A stretch of DNA of 64,000 nt from Planctomyces sp. (GCA_016795105.1 JAEUIH010000014.1:23558-87557); one strand, 5' to 3'; shown: positions 46,555-56,131, counted from the first letter of the stretch. The notes: generated by a model from the letters alone, not told the origin. Program-made: numbers and translations.

Positions 46555-46721
46555 GAATTGTGGGAGGGGCAGACAGTGCATCGCAGGAATCGGGAAATTT
46601 CGCTGCGGTGGTTGTTCTGGCAAGAGAGCCTGAAGTACATTTCCCGTTGAAACGGGAAGAAGATTGAATTCTGATGTATTGCCAAAGCTCTTTGGACGAG
46701 CCGGTCACGGGAAGAGGATCC

Positions 46722-47312
46722 ATGTCATCGCTGAAAATTGTGCCGCATCCGCACCCTGCACTTCGGTGGAAGTCGAAGGAAGTCACGCAGATTGATGCTG
46801 AGCTGAAGGCGATGATTTCTCAGATGTTTGACTTGATGTACGAGTCTCGCGGAATCGGACTTGCAGCGAATCAGGTTGCGTTGCCCTATCGGTTGTTTGT
46901 GATCAACCCATCGGGTGATTCGTCGATGAAAGACGAAGAATTTGTCTTCATCAATCCGGAGATTATTCGCAGGAACGGAAGCGAAGAGTCTGAAGAGGGT
47001 TGTCTGAGTTTGCCAGGGATCTACGGGGCGGTTCCCCGTGCGACGCGTGTAGTCGTTGATGCATTTGACTTGAGCGGTCGGCAGTTCGAGATGGATGTGA
47101 CGGGTCTTGATGCTCGCGTGATTCAGCATGAATACGACCACATCGAGGGCGTTATGTTTCCGGATCGGGTGAGTGCAGCAGTGATGAAAGAGATGCAGCC
47201 TCTGATTGAAGACCTCGAGCGGGAATTTCATCAGAAGCAGGCGGCGGGCATGATACCGACAGACGACGAATTGAAGCGACAGCTGCTTGATCTGGAAAAA
47301 TTGCGAACTTAA
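46722..47312 (+). CDS. def: Peptide deformylase
   Basis: A 196-residue metalloenzyme that removes the N-formyl group from new proteins. Motif 1 is GIGLAANQV, motif 2 EEGCLSLPGIYG (Cys metal ligand) and motif 3 QHEYDHIEGVMF (HExxH-type: HEYDH). ATG 46722, with AAGAGGATCC upstream, is chosen over the 46674 frame because homologues begin just before LKIVPHPHPALR. The C-terminal ~30 residues are a charged helix. Tail-to-tail with the PP2C gene, two bases apart. Confidence 0.95.
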   Translation: MSSLKIVPHPHPALRWKSKEVTQIDAELKAMISQMFDLMYESRGIGLAANQVALPYRLFVINPSGDSSMKDEEFVFINPEIIRRNGSEESEEGCLSLPGIYGAVPRATRVVVDAFDLSGRQFEMDVTGLDARVIQHEYDHIEGVMFPDRVSAAVMKEMQPLIEDLEREFHQKQAAGMIPTDDELKRQLLDLEKLRT

Positions 47313-47313
47313 T

Positions 47314-48228
47314 TCAGCCTGCCTGTCGCCCTTCGGGCGTGGCGATGAGTTCGTTGCCTTGAGCTGACCGCGGTGAATGTTTGCGGTGTGACTTCCGGGC
47401 AGACGACAGAGGAACTCGGCGGAATGCAATGATCGTCAGGTCATCAGGCTTGGATGGGTGAGAAAGCTGTTGACCGAGTGAAGTCATCCGCTGTGTTGCG
47501 ATATCGACCAGTTTCTGGACAGCATTTCCGAGGTGTCCACAGCGGACGACAGAGATGATTTCGTCTGTGGAAAGATTATCGCTGAGTCCATCGCTGCAGA
47601 TCAGCAGAGTGTCACGAGGGCTCATTTCCATCCGCGGGCCGATTTCGATTCTCATCTCGGGGCAGCCAACAAGATTTGAGACGTAGTGTCGATCAGGATG
47701 AGACATTGCGTCAATTTCGTCCATCATGCCGGATTCGATCGCATATCCAACGGGGGAGTGAGAGATCGACTGCCAATGGAGTCTGCCTCGCTGCCCACAC
47801 AGCAGGATCATAGAATCGCCGACATGGTAGGGACGGACTCGATCCTGCTGAACTTCAATAACAGCCAGAGTTGTTGCGGCCTGAACGCCGAGTTCGCAGA
47901 TTTGATCGTTTGCATCCTCGAAGCCATCGAGAATCGCGGAGCGAAGATGTGAGTTGTGGCCAGTGTTGCCTGTCAGCCTCTGGAACAGTGCATTGACAGC
48001 CAGTGCTGATGCGTGATGGCCGGCCTGCATTCCTCCGACACCGTCTGCAATGACGAGTGCCCCCGTCTTTCCGGAGGTTTCGAGTACAGCCGCGGCATCT
48101 TCGTTGACGGTATTTCGATGAGGACACCGGCGACTGAAGACGGCAACCTGCCCCCCTGCGAACGACATCAGTTGCGGCGTCGCGAGATCCTGTTCAGTCA
48201 GAATTAGGTTGTTGGCCGGGCCTGCCAT
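47314..48228 (-). CDS. PP2C-family Ser/Thr phosphatase
   Basis: A 304-residue PPM/PP2C phosphatase. Metal-binding motifs: NEDAAAVL (~43), LVIADGVGGMQAGHHAS (~58), TLLICSDGLSDNLS and the final DDLTIIAF (Asp of motif 11). The N-terminus RRCPHRNTVNEDA fits the usual RxxNED entry. It has no membrane span. The C-terminal ~30 residues are basic (RKSHRKHSPRS). The small kinase gene lies 70 bases upstream on the same strand, so the two form a kinase-phosphatase operon. Confidence 0.93.
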   Translation of the reverse strand: MAGPANNLILTEQDLATPQLMSFAGGQVAVFSRRCPHRNTVNEDAAAVLETSGKTGALVIADGVGGMQAGHHASALAVNALFQRLTGNTGHNSHLRSAILDGFEDANDQICELGVQAATTLAVIEVQQDRVRPYHVGDSMILLCGQRGRLHWQSISHSPVGYAIESGMMDEIDAMSHPDRHYVSNLVGCPEMRIEIGPRMEMSPRDTLLICSDGLSDNLSTDEIISVVRCGHLGNAVQKLVDIATQRMTSLGQQLSHPSKPDDLTIIAFRRVPLSSARKSHRKHSPRSAQGNELIATPEGRQAG

Positions 48229-48298
48229 GGCAATACCGCAATCACTACCGAGGCTGTTTCATCTGCCGCAGGATACTGAAACCTGCTGGAATTTCCAA

Positions 48299-49114
48299 TT
48301 AAGCAGAAGCACGGCGCCGAACTTTGGCATGTCGCAGAGTTCTAGCTTTCAGACGCAGGAATACAGACAGCATTTGTTCTGCGTCACGAAACCGCTTTCT
48401 CGGATTAGGTTCGATCGCCTTTCTCATGAAGGTAATGAATTCCGGGTGAATACGTCCTCTGAGTTTTGTGTAACCTCGAGGCGGCCATTCGAAAGGCCAT
48501 TCGGGCCACTGGCCGGTCAGCATTCGCCAGACGATCAGCCCGATTGAAAACACATCTGAGCGTCGGGACGGTTTTCCCATTGCCTGTTCCGGAGCCATGT
48601 ATCCGACGGTGCCGGTACCTGATCCCTGGATCGTTTTCTGAGAGACTTTCGCGATACCGAAATCTGCGAGTCGAATCCGATTGCCGGGAAATACGATCAC
48701 GTTATCCGGCTTGATATCGCAGTGAATAATTCGATGAGCGTGAGCATGGGCAGTTGCTCGAATAATCTGCTCGGTAATGTCCATTGCCGTGTCGACAGAC
48801 AAACGGCGCTGGAGGCGATTCAGGAGTGTTTCGTCCCCCAGCGGAAAGACCATCACCAGACGATCTTCAATAATGCTGGCATCCTTGATTGGCAGGATGT
48901 TTTCATGATCGAGGTTTTGGGTGGTGCGAATTTCTTTACGGAATTCGCTGAGCACATTGTCGGTCGTGTATTGAGAATGCGGGATCTTGATGGCGACTCG
49001 GATGCCCTGAATGGTATCCATCGCCTGATAGACCGACGCAAACCCACCCTGACCGAGCCGGCGTTCTATTCGATACTTGCCGATTTTCTGGCGAACTCGA
49101 AGGTCGCTTGTCAT
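48299..49114 (-). CDS. Soluble Ser/Thr protein kinase
   Basis: A 271-residue Hanks-type kinase consisting of little more than the catalytic domain: GQGGFASVYQ (~20), VAIKIPHSQ with the ATP-anchoring lysine, HCDIKPDNVIVF (HxDxKPxN, with Cys where HRD has Arg), ADFGIAKVSQ, GTVGYMAPEQ and a final arginine helix. The missing HRD arginine suggests it does not need activation-loop phosphorylation. A basic tail (ARTLRHAKVRRRASA) ends it. Paired with the PP2C gene downstream. Confidence 0.93.
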   Translation of the reverse strand: MTSDLRVRQKIGKYRIERRLGQGGFASVYQAMDTIQGIRVAIKIPHSQYTTDNVLSEFRKEIRTTQNLDHENILPIKDASIIEDRLVMVFPLGDETLLNRLQRRLSVDTAMDITEQIIRATAHAHAHRIIHCDIKPDNVIVFPGNRIRLADFGIAKVSQKTIQGSGTGTVGYMAPEQAMGKPSRRSDVFSIGLIVWRMLTGQWPEWPFEWPPRGYTKLRGRIHPEFITFMRKAIEPNPRKRFRDAEQMLSVFLRLKARTLRHAKVRRRASA

Positions 49115-49541
49115 GAGTCTTTTGGTTTCGCTGTGGAGCAGAATCCGAAAACGGACCGTTCACATTTCTGAGCGGCTTCATCCTCCAGATTCGGCGAAGC
49201 GCTTCAATTGGAAGGACCCGAAATTTTGCGCAGAGCAGAAAAATCGATAACTGATGCCAGGCCCCGTGTTACTACCCGAAGATCCTCTCCGGCTTTCTGC
49301 TCAAAATGCTTCGATTCCCCCAAAAGTACTCAACTCTCTGACCCTCGAGCTGGGGGTCGGCTGAGTTGATTCGATCGAGGAGAAACATTCAGCGGTCAGG
49401 AGAATCCTGCCTTTCTCGTCGATTGACACAAACGAGTACTGGCAGGACCAATGAAAACGACTTTGGTTGGGCAGCGAAATGCGGTGAATCGCCGATTGAT
49501 GACTGGGAATGCACCGGTTTTTGGCACAAAAGGGGATCAAA
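49115..49541. other. Intergenic region between kinase and sulfotransferase
   Basis: 427 bases between divergent genes. Frames present are short and lack ribosome-binding sites. No clear promoter, terminator or repeat was recognised beyond a 14-base string (49204-49217) shared with 12514-12527. Confidence 0.5.
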
Positions 49542-50372
49542 ATGGCCTGGATTTTTGTTGGAGGAAGTCAGCGGAGCGGAACGTCGATCATGCAGCAATT
49601 GTTGTGTCAGTCGCCGCTGGCGAATTCGTATGTGTACGAAGCCAGCTATCTGCGAATGCAGTTGACTGTGTATCGAGATGCGAGGAATTCCTTCAACGGG
49701 AACATGTCCAGCTATTTTGGTGACGAGGCCGGCCTGCGTAATTTCAGTTCTCTTGTTGTGCGAGCATTCCTTGAACACTCAAAGGCGCACCTTGGCGGGC
49801 ATGATCATCTGATTCTGAAGGAACCCCATTTGACGCAGTTCTGGCCGGAGCTCTACGAACTGGTTCCGGAATCCGTGTTCCTGTTGATGGTCCGGGATCC
49901 TCGCGACGTGATTGCATCGATGGTTGCGGTCGGAGAGAAGCAAAAGCAGGCTGGTCAACGCTACCTGTTTACTCAGCGGGATATCCCTGCACTCTGCGAA
50001 CATATGATTTCCTTTTACGCGCCTGTCCTGAATATTGAGGATTCCGGATTTCGTGATCGGCTGGCGATTGTGCTGTATGAAAATCTCGTCCAGCAGCCGC
50101 GGCAGGCATTGAAGGAGATTTCAGGGTTTACCGGGATTGATTTTGAATCCATCGATGAAACTGCCATTCCGGATACAGGCGCAGTGAGGACGGACTGGAT
50201 TCAGCAGTCGGCGTTGTATTCACCCTGGGCGACAGAAGTCAGCGGACAGAAGCTCTCGGATTCTCGCGTTGGAAACTATCGAACAATTCTGACACCGAGC
50301 GAGATTGCTCAGGTGGAAGAAATCTGCGAACCATTTTTTGAGTGGTTTCGATATGATCGATGTGCTGCGTGA
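49542..50372 (+). CDS. Sulfotransferase family protein
   Basis: A 276-residue PAPS-dependent sulfotransferase-like protein. The 5'-phosphosulfate loop is GGSQRSGTSIMQQLL (~6-20); the 3'-phosphate-binding segment is LMVRDPRDVIASM (~105-117). LKEPHL may include an active-site residue. ATG 49542, preceded by AAGGGGATCAAA, puts the P-loop at the N-terminus as in relatives; a frame from 49509 is longer. The acceptor is unknown, and no glycan or carrier genes are adjacent. Confidence 0.9.
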   Translation: MAWIFVGGSQRSGTSIMQQLLCQSPLANSYVYEASYLRMQLTVYRDARNSFNGNMSSYFGDEAGLRNFSSLVVRAFLEHSKAHLGGHDHLILKEPHLTQFWPELYELVPESVFLLMVRDPRDVIASMVAVGEKQKQAGQRYLFTQRDIPALCEHMISFYAPVLNIEDSGFRDRLAIVLYENLVQQPRQALKEISGFTGIDFESIDETAIPDTGAVRTDWIQQSALYSPWATEVSGQKLSDSRVGNYRTILTPSEIAQVEEICEPFFEWFRYDRCAA

Positions 50373-50476
50373 GTGTCCACCGTTCCGGCCGTGAACGCTG
50401 CATTGGGCCGTGTGGGTGGTTGCGGTGCGGGTGTCGTGTTACGGTATGGTTTGGGTGCGACCAGTCTCTGGAGCTA

Positions 50477-50530
50477 TCGCCTGCGGCTGGCCGCTAAACT
50501 GCGCAGTCGCCTGCGGCTTGCCGTTAAACT
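50477..50530 (+). repeat. Direct repeat TCGCCTGCGGC..GCCG.TAAACT, two copies
   Basis: TCGCCTGCGGCTGGCCGCTAAACT (50477-50500 as 24 bases) and a near-identical copy at 50507-50530 differ by two bases and are spaced 30 bases. The second copy ends 17 bases before ATG 50548. A related TGCGGCATTGCCGTTAAAC lies at 61901-61919 before another start codon. Confidence 0.7.
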
Positions 50531-50547
50531 TTGATGGGGATTTTGAT

Positions 50548-51816
50548 ATGAGCGGTCGTTCGAATCGTCGAGGGTTTCTGAAGAGTTCGGCTGCTGGGGC
50601 TGGAAGTTTGTTTGCGGCACCGCTGATTCTTCCATCGCGAGTGTTTGGTGCGAATGAGCGAGTGGCTGTGGCATCGATTGGTGTTCGGAATCAGGGAGGC
50701 GGAAATCTGAAGCGATTTCTTGATGCCGGGACCGATGTGGTTGCAGTGTGCGACGTGGATTCGAAGGTCGCAGGTGCGGCTGCAGAGACTGTGATGAAGT
50801 CCGGTGTTGCGTGCCAGATCTATGGTGACTACCGAAAGTTACTGGAACGGACGGATCTCGACGCTGTTGTCATCACAACTCCCGATCACTGGCATGCATT
50901 GATGACTATCCATGCATGCCAGGCTGGCAAGGATGTCTATTGTGAAAAGCCGCTGTCACTAACGATTGCCGAAGGTCGGCGAATGGTGAAAGCGGCTCGT
51001 GAGCATTCCCGGATTGTGCAGACGGGCTCACAGCAGCGTTCTTCGGCAGAATTCTGGAAGGCCTGTATGCTGGTCAGAAACGGAATGCTGGGGGAGGTTC
51101 AATCGATTCTGGTTGGAATTCCTGATCCGAACCATCCAGGTCCGATTGGTCCGGAGGAGCAGGTGCCGGCAGAACTGAACTATGACATGTGGCTGGGACC
51201 AGCGCCGTTTGTGCCGTATCACAGCAAGCGGGTGCACTACAACTTCCGATTCTGGTGGGACTACTCGGGCGGACAGATCACCAACTTTGGGGCTCATCAT
51301 CTGGACATCGTTCAATGGGCGCTTGGCATGGACAACAGCGGCCCGGTTTCAGCAGAAGGGACTGCCGGTTTTCATCCTGATAAGGTTCATGAAGTGACTG
51401 AGAGCTGTCGGATCACGTATACCTATGGCAATGGAGTCAAAGTTGTGCTCGGGCAGAGGCAGGACGATATTCCTGAGGGCGTGACGTTCATCGGGAGCAA
51501 AGGTCGAGTGGTTGTGGGGCGAGGCCGAGTTTCTTCAACTCCGAGCGAGATTGCAGAGACATCACTGGAGGACTCTTCACTGATCCAACTTGTCCGCAGC
51601 ACGGATCACACGCAGAACTTTCTCGAGTCTGTGAAAACTCGTGAATTACCCATTTGTGATGTAGAAATCGGACATCGATCGGCGACCGTATGTCATCTCG
51701 GAAATCTGGTTGCTCGTCTTGGGCGTCCCATCAAATGGGATCCCGTTTCAGAGTTGATTGTCGGAGACGCAGAAGCTCAGGCAATGACCGACAGGGTCTA
51801 CCGCGAGACGCGATGA
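50548..51816 (+). CDS. Gfo/Idh/MocA-family oxidoreductase, Tat-exported
   Basis: A 422-residue NAD(P)-dependent oxidoreductase. Twin-arginine signal NRRGFLKSSAAGAGSLFAAP at ~6-25; dinucleotide fold VAVASIGVRNQGGGN; the family motif YCEKPLSLTIAEGRRMV with the catalytic-region EKP; and a C-terminal domain with FRFWWDYSGGQITNFGAHHLDIVQWALG. Such Tat-exported members are common in planctomycetes and probably act on sugars. ATG 50548 with GGGGATTTTGAT upstream is chosen; the longer frame would begin inside the direct-repeat region. No sugar transporter or operon partner is adjacent. Confidence 0.92.
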   Translation: MSGRSNRRGFLKSSAAGAGSLFAAPLILPSRVFGANERVAVASIGVRNQGGGNLKRFLDAGTDVVAVCDVDSKVAGAAAETVMKSGVACQIYGDYRKLLERTDLDAVVITTPDHWHALMTIHACQAGKDVYCEKPLSLTIAEGRRMVKAAREHSRIVQTGSQQRSSAEFWKACMLVRNGMLGEVQSILVGIPDPNHPGPIGPEEQVPAELNYDMWLGPAPFVPYHSKRVHYNFRFWWDYSGGQITNFGAHHLDIVQWALGMDNSGPVSAEGTAGFHPDKVHEVTESCRITYTYGNGVKVVLGQRQDDIPEGVTFIGSKGRVVVGRGRVSSTPSEIAETSLEDSSLIQLVRSTDHTQNFLESVKTRELPICDVEIGHRSATVCHLGNLVARLGRPIKWDPVSELIVGDAEAQAMTDRVYRETR

Positions 51817-51846
51817 GGATGTACTTACGTTGGTAGCTCTCCCCAG

Positions 51847-51981
51847 AGTACTCATCACGCTCCGTCGTGATGTCGAGCCTCTGCCTGCGATTCGCCACAC
51901 AGCGTCCGACCCATCGTGACGGGCAGCACGCCAGACATTGCAGCATCGCGTCGTTCATCACGACGGAGCGTGATGAGTACT
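51847..51981. repeat. 135-bp nested palindromic element (possible MITE)
   Basis: AGTACTCATCACGCTCCGTC..., 26 bases at 51847-51872, is repeated perfectly in inverse orientation at 51956-51981. Each arm is itself a hairpin (CATCACG / CGTGATG around CTCCGT). The 83-base core has no gene. TTGGTAGC at 51830-51837 and TTGGCAGC at 51982-51989 flank it and may be remains of a duplicated target. Confidence 0.8.
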
Positions 51982-52007
51982 TTGGCAGCATCGCACCAGA
52001 ATATCGC

Positions 52008-53882
52008 TCAGTTCAGTGGGAGGACCGAGGCTGAGATCGAAGAGGGGAAATCTTTTGAGCGCCAGAGTCGGTGAGTTGCTTTTTGGAAGTCGTCGTGCTG
52101 AGCGTGGTAGATGTTGGGGACGAATTTCTGGGGGTTCCGGTCAACCAGCGGAAACCATGTGCTTTGAACGTGAATCATGAGTCGATGTCCTTTTTTGAAG
52201 CGATGCATGACATCAAGCAGCTCTAGTTTGACTCGCGACGGTGTGTTGGGTTCAAAGGGTTTGGGTTTTTCGAAGGACTCTCTGAACCGACCACGCATGA
52301 CTTCGCTGCGGAGCATCATCTGAAAGTTTGGTAAGATTGCCGGATCGGTGCCATCGGGCTGTACATCGATGAGTTTTACGACAAAGTCGGCGTCGGTGCC
52401 GGTTGTTGAGACCCACAAGTCGACCTGAAGAGGTCCTGCGAGGACCAGATCTTCTTTGAGTGGTTCGGACTGATAGACAAGGACATCCGGACGACGAGCA
52501 GCGAATCTCTGGTCTTCAACCATATACTCGACCGTCATTCTCGGCGTAATGACTTCGGTATATGGGACAGGCCGGGCAGGATCGCTGATGTATTCATCGA
52601 AGCCTGTGTCGTTTCCAGTGGTGGGAGCCGTCCATTTGATGCTGCTGTTTTCGCTCAGGAAGAGCGTCTTTGCTTCGGCAGTCTTTGGCGGCCAGTCATC
52701 GAAGGTTCTCCATGTGTTGGAACCTGTTTCAAAGACAGTCGCTTCCGCGGGAGCAGAGTGATCTGCACCTTTGAGGTATTTTTCGAAGAATGGATACTCA
52801 ATTTCGGCTCGATAGAAAGCGCTGGTTTTGGATCCGAATGGAACGGCCCCCAACTTGTCGCCATCGGGAGACGCCCACCCGCCGTGAATCCACGGACCAA
52901 CAACCAGAACGTTATTGACGTTGGGATTTTGATTTTCAACGGCGTGATAGGTCTTGAAAGATCCGTAGAGGTCTTCTGCATCGTACCAGCCGGTTACGAT
53001 CATCACTGCGGGGGCCACATTTTTCAGATGCGGCAGGATTTCACGCTTCTGCCAGAATTCATCCCGATTGGGATGTTCCATCATTTCGTTCCAGAACGGA
53101 ACACTGCCCTTCAGGTGACGCCGATTGATTTCTTCGATCGTGCCGGCTTCGAGAAACAGATTATAACCATCTATTGAAGGCAGACTGTGAGGGACAGGTC
53201 GCTCCGTAGACGGACCGGTGCGTTCGTGAGCATTGTTATTGAGCCATCGATAGGCGTGTGCGAGGAAGAAAGCACCGTTGTGCAGGAAGTCATCGAAGTA
53301 CCAGTCACCAACGGGTGCCTGAGGTGAGACGGCTGTGAGAGCGGGATGAGCATCGATCATTCCGGCCGAGCAATAGAAGCCTGGGTAGGAGATTCCGTAC
53401 ATACCGACTCGGCCATTGTGCCCGGAATGATTCTTCAGCAACCATTCAATAGTGTCGTATGTGTCCGTGCTTTCATCAACATCCTGAGGACCGTTCTTCT
53501 GTGCAATATGTGGAGTGACCTGCTGAAAGGTGCCTTCCGACAGGAATCGTCCTCGGACGTCCTGATTTACAAAAATGTAGCCGGCTTTGACAAAATGATC
53601 TGACGGACCGAGAGCAGACGGATAGGCTGCAGGTCCATACGGTGCACAGGAGTAGGGGGTTCGCTTCATAAGAAACGGATAGGACTTCGTGGAATCACGT
53701 GGAGTGAAGACCACGGTATACAGCCGAGCCCCGTCGCGCATCGGAATCATGTGTTCCGACTTGATGTAGTGCAGCCGGATGTAACTTTCTGCCACAGCCG
53801 GGTCAGGTGTTTGTGAACAAGCCTGACCACAGGCTGAAGACAGAATCAGAATGGCAGACAGCGAAGAAATGAGCAGACGCAT
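52008..53882 (-). CDS. Exported CocE/NonD-family hydrolase (S15 peptidase-like)
   Basis: A 624-residue serine hydrolase. Signal peptide LLISSLSAILILSSACGQACS with a possible lipobox cysteine. The nucleophile elbow is GMYGISYPGFYCSAG; KRTPYSCAPYG precedes it; VTGWYDAEDLYGSF and the VVGPWIHGGW region hold the acid and histidine. The C-terminal jelly-roll domain (ADFVVKLIDVQPDGT, RLMIHVQSTWFPLVDRNPQ) is typical of CocE/X-Pro dipeptidyl-peptidase enzymes. It should cleave esters or acyl-peptides in the periplasm. The S10 peptidase gene lies 40 bases upstream on the same strand, so an operon is likely. Confidence 0.93.
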   Translation of the reverse strand: MRLLISSLSAILILSSACGQACSQTPDPAVAESYIRLHYIKSEHMIPMRDGARLYTVVFTPRDSTKSYPFLMKRTPYSCAPYGPAAYPSALGPSDHFVKAGYIFVNQDVRGRFLSEGTFQQVTPHIAQKNGPQDVDESTDTYDTIEWLLKNHSGHNGRVGMYGISYPGFYCSAGMIDAHPALTAVSPQAPVGDWYFDDFLHNGAFFLAHAYRWLNNNAHERTGPSTERPVPHSLPSIDGYNLFLEAGTIEEINRRHLKGSVPFWNEMMEHPNRDEFWQKREILPHLKNVAPAVMIVTGWYDAEDLYGSFKTYHAVENQNPNVNNVLVVGPWIHGGWASPDGDKLGAVPFGSKTSAFYRAEIEYPFFEKYLKGADHSAPAEATVFETGSNTWRTFDDWPPKTAEAKTLFLSENSSIKWTAPTTGNDTGFDEYISDPARPVPYTEVITPRMTVEYMVEDQRFAARRPDVLVYQSEPLKEDLVLAGPLQVDLWVSTTGTDADFVVKLIDVQPDGTDPAILPNFQMMLRSEVMRGRFRESFEKPKPFEPNTPSRVKLELLDVMHRFKKGHRLMIHVQSTWFPLVDRNPQKFVPNIYHAQHDDFQKATHRLWRSKDFPSSISASVLPLN

Positions 53883-53922
53883 TGAGACAGCTCCCGATCT
53901 GAGAGTGCCTCATTGCTGGATG

Positions 53923-55479
53923 TCAGTCGTTTTGAGGCACTGCCGATTTGTAGAATTCGAGGAGATCACTGCGCAGTTGCACGAGTGAAGGCTCGTGAAT
54001 GTACATCATGTGACCGCCTTCGTAATGTCGCGTGGTCACATTTTCGAGACCCTGATCGGAAAGTCCAAGGTGATCGAGTGTATATTGCATTGCAAAATGA
54101 GGAGTTGCCAGATCGTAATAACCGCAGGCGACGAACAGTTTGAGTGAGGGGTTGGCAGCCATGGACTGTCGAAGTGTTTCGGAGGCATCGACATAGCGAT
54201 TTTCGAAGCTGCTGTAGCTCCATGGCTGAACATTACCGGTCAGGATTTCATAGACTCGTTCATCTTCGAACTTCAGATCACGGCGGACGTAGTCATTGAA
54301 GGTGGCCGTGAAAGGTCCGAAGATGGCGGCTCCGCTGGCGTCGAATTCGGGCGATTCGCCTGCGGAATCCCGATCCATGCTGCTGTAGCGACTATCGAAG
54401 CGACCGATGGTCAGCTCGCGGCCTCGCAGCAACTGTTTACCGAATCTGTCCATCGAGACTCGAAGCTTTGCAGACTTCACATATTCGGCAGTCAAACCGG
54501 TGAGGCGAGCGAATCGTTCTGCGACCGCATTGAAATCTTCATCAGGCAGAGATGTTCCTTTCAGGAGAGCGGCCGCATATTCGGTCATGGCAAACGCTTC
54601 TGCTTCTGCCACCAGTTCCGTAAGAGGTTTTTGTTGCAGATCGGCCGGCAGCGCTTTGTGATACCACGCAGTTGCTGTGTACGTTGGCAGGAACAGAATG
54701 AAAGGGAGATCATTGCTCGTGGAGAATCTTAGCGTCTGAAAGTTGATTGCACCGGAAACGACAACGATACCATTGAGTTCCATGTTGTAGCGATCCTGGA
54801 GATGGCCGCTGAGCCCTGCGGCTCGAACGCCACCATAGCTTTCACCACACAGGAACTTTGGTGAAGGCCATCGCTGGAAACGAGTTGTATAGTCGTGGAT
54901 GAACTGGCCAACACTTCGGACATCTTCCTGATAGCCATGAAATTCGCTCTTATTGACGTCCTTCAGTGGACGGCTGTAACCAGTACTCACCGGGTCAATA
55001 AATACCAGGTCCGTGATGTCCAGCAGTGATGCTGGATTGGAGTCCAGGTGATACGGTGGACGGAGAAAGGACCCGTCTTCCGGAAATCGGATGATTTTTG
55101 GACCCAGCATGCCGAGATGCAGCCAGACTGACGATGACCCGGGGCCGCCGTTGAAGCAGAATGTGATCGGCCGTTTGGCCACATCGGCATCGGGCCGATT
55201 GTACGCAATGAAGAACATCTCAGCTCGTTCTTCAAGCTTGTCGGACTTCATCACGAGTTTGCCGGCCGTTGCTTTGTAGGAAAACGTCTTGCCGTCAATT
55301 GTTGCTTCATGCGATGTTTCGATCAGCGATTCCTTTGCCGAATCACTTTTGTCCTCCTGATTGCTCTTCGGTTTGTCGTCATCAGCGAATCCTGTGGAAG
55401 GATCGGCGAAAGCTGTGGAAGGGAGAGACAGCGAAACGCAGGAAAGGAGGAGCAAAGCACGAAACGAGTCACGCCGCAT
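53923..55479 (-). CDS. Exported S10-family serine carboxypeptidase
   Basis: A 518-residue peptidase S10 homologue. Signal FRALLLLSCVSLSLPSTAFA. The oxyanion segment FNGGPGSSSVWLHLG is the classic S10 motif, CGESYGGVRAAGL holds the nucleophilic serine, GYYDLATPHFA the aspartate and HYEGGHMMY the histidine. A charged, likely flexible N-terminal stretch (DDKPKSNQEDKSDSAKES) follows the signal. It removes C-terminal residues from peptides at the cell surface or in the periplasm. With the CocE-like gene it makes a peptide/ester-scavenging pair. Confidence 0.93.
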   Translation of the reverse strand: MRRDSFRALLLLSCVSLSLPSTAFADPSTGFADDDKPKSNQEDKSDSAKESLIETSHEATIDGKTFSYKATAGKLVMKSDKLEERAEMFFIAYNRPDADVAKRPITFCFNGGPGSSSVWLHLGMLGPKIIRFPEDGSFLRPPYHLDSNPASLLDITDLVFIDPVSTGYSRPLKDVNKSEFHGYQEDVRSVGQFIHDYTTRFQRWPSPKFLCGESYGGVRAAGLSGHLQDRYNMELNGIVVVSGAINFQTLRFSTSNDLPFILFLPTYTATAWYHKALPADLQQKPLTELVAEAEAFAMTEYAAALLKGTSLPDEDFNAVAERFARLTGLTAEYVKSAKLRVSMDRFGKQLLRGRELTIGRFDSRYSSMDRDSAGESPEFDASGAAIFGPFTATFNDYVRRDLKFEDERVYEILTGNVQPWSYSSFENRYVDASETLRQSMAANPSLKLFVACGYYDLATPHFAMQYTLDHLGLSDQGLENVTTRHYEGGHMMYIHEPSLVQLRSDLLEFYKSAVPQND

Positions 55480-55729
55480 AGCGAGGATCCTGTCAGGTTA
55501 AGATTCCAGATGTTACAAGTCGCGGACGACATCGAGCGTTCGACGCGATCCTGTGATTTTAGGGTGGCCGGGAGGGTTGGTGAAAGCGGCTGTTGGTGGC
55601 TGTCGTGGAAATCCGCTGAAATGATGAATGTCAGGCCGATCACGACGCCGGAACGACGAGTGGCGCTGGTTTTACATGTGGGGGCCAGATTGGCCTTGGG
55701 CGGATGGCTTGAAGAGGGGGTGATCAGGT

Positions 55730-56131
55730 ATGCAGTTGGAGAATCCATACTTGCCGCCAGCGGAGGGGGAGCAAGGGGCGGGTGAAACGGTCATCGACGA
55801 CAAGTCTTGTGCCGCTGATCGATGTCCTCATTGTGGCGTCGCAATTACGTTTGTTGCGATGCTCTGTCAGGGGACCCCGTTTCGTTTTCGTTGCCTGCGA
55901 TGCGGTGAGCGGAGTGCGATCCGGGCGCCTGGGCTTGTGAAGGCGTTAATCCTGACCATTTGCTTCGCGTTGGTGATTGTGGTCTTACTTCCGTTCATTC
56001 ACCATTGGTATGGTCTGGATGCATTGATTGGCGGCCTGATGGTGACACTTGTGTGTTTCTTTGCCATTGAGTGGTTTTGGTGTCGGCACATCAGGAAGAC
56101 TGGACGGATGCATCCGATTCAGCGGAGATAG
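55730..56131 (+). CDS. Small zinc-ribbon membrane protein
   Basis: A 133-residue protein not assigned to a named family. The N-terminus ENPYLPPAEG is an NPYxPP-type start common among planctomycete membrane proteins. A zinc ribbon (RCPHCGVAI ... FRCLRCGERSA, ~31-63) is followed by two membrane spans (ALILTICFALVIVVLLPFI and LIGGLMVTLVCFFAIEWFW). The ribbon would face the cytoplasm. Ends convergent with the next small gene. A longer frame from 55309 in another register was rejected. Confidence 0.75.
   Translation: MQLENPYLPPAEGEQGAGETVIDDKSCAADRCPHCGVAITFVAMLCQGTPFRFRCLRCGERSAIRAPGLVKALILTICFALVIVVLLPFIHHWYGLDALIGGLMVTLVCFFAIEWFWCRHIRKTGRMHPIQRR

Noticed and set aside
55309-55785. 158-codon plus-strand frame
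   Set aside because: Begins antisense inside the S10 peptidase gene and overlaps the zinc-ribbon protein in another register; no domain.
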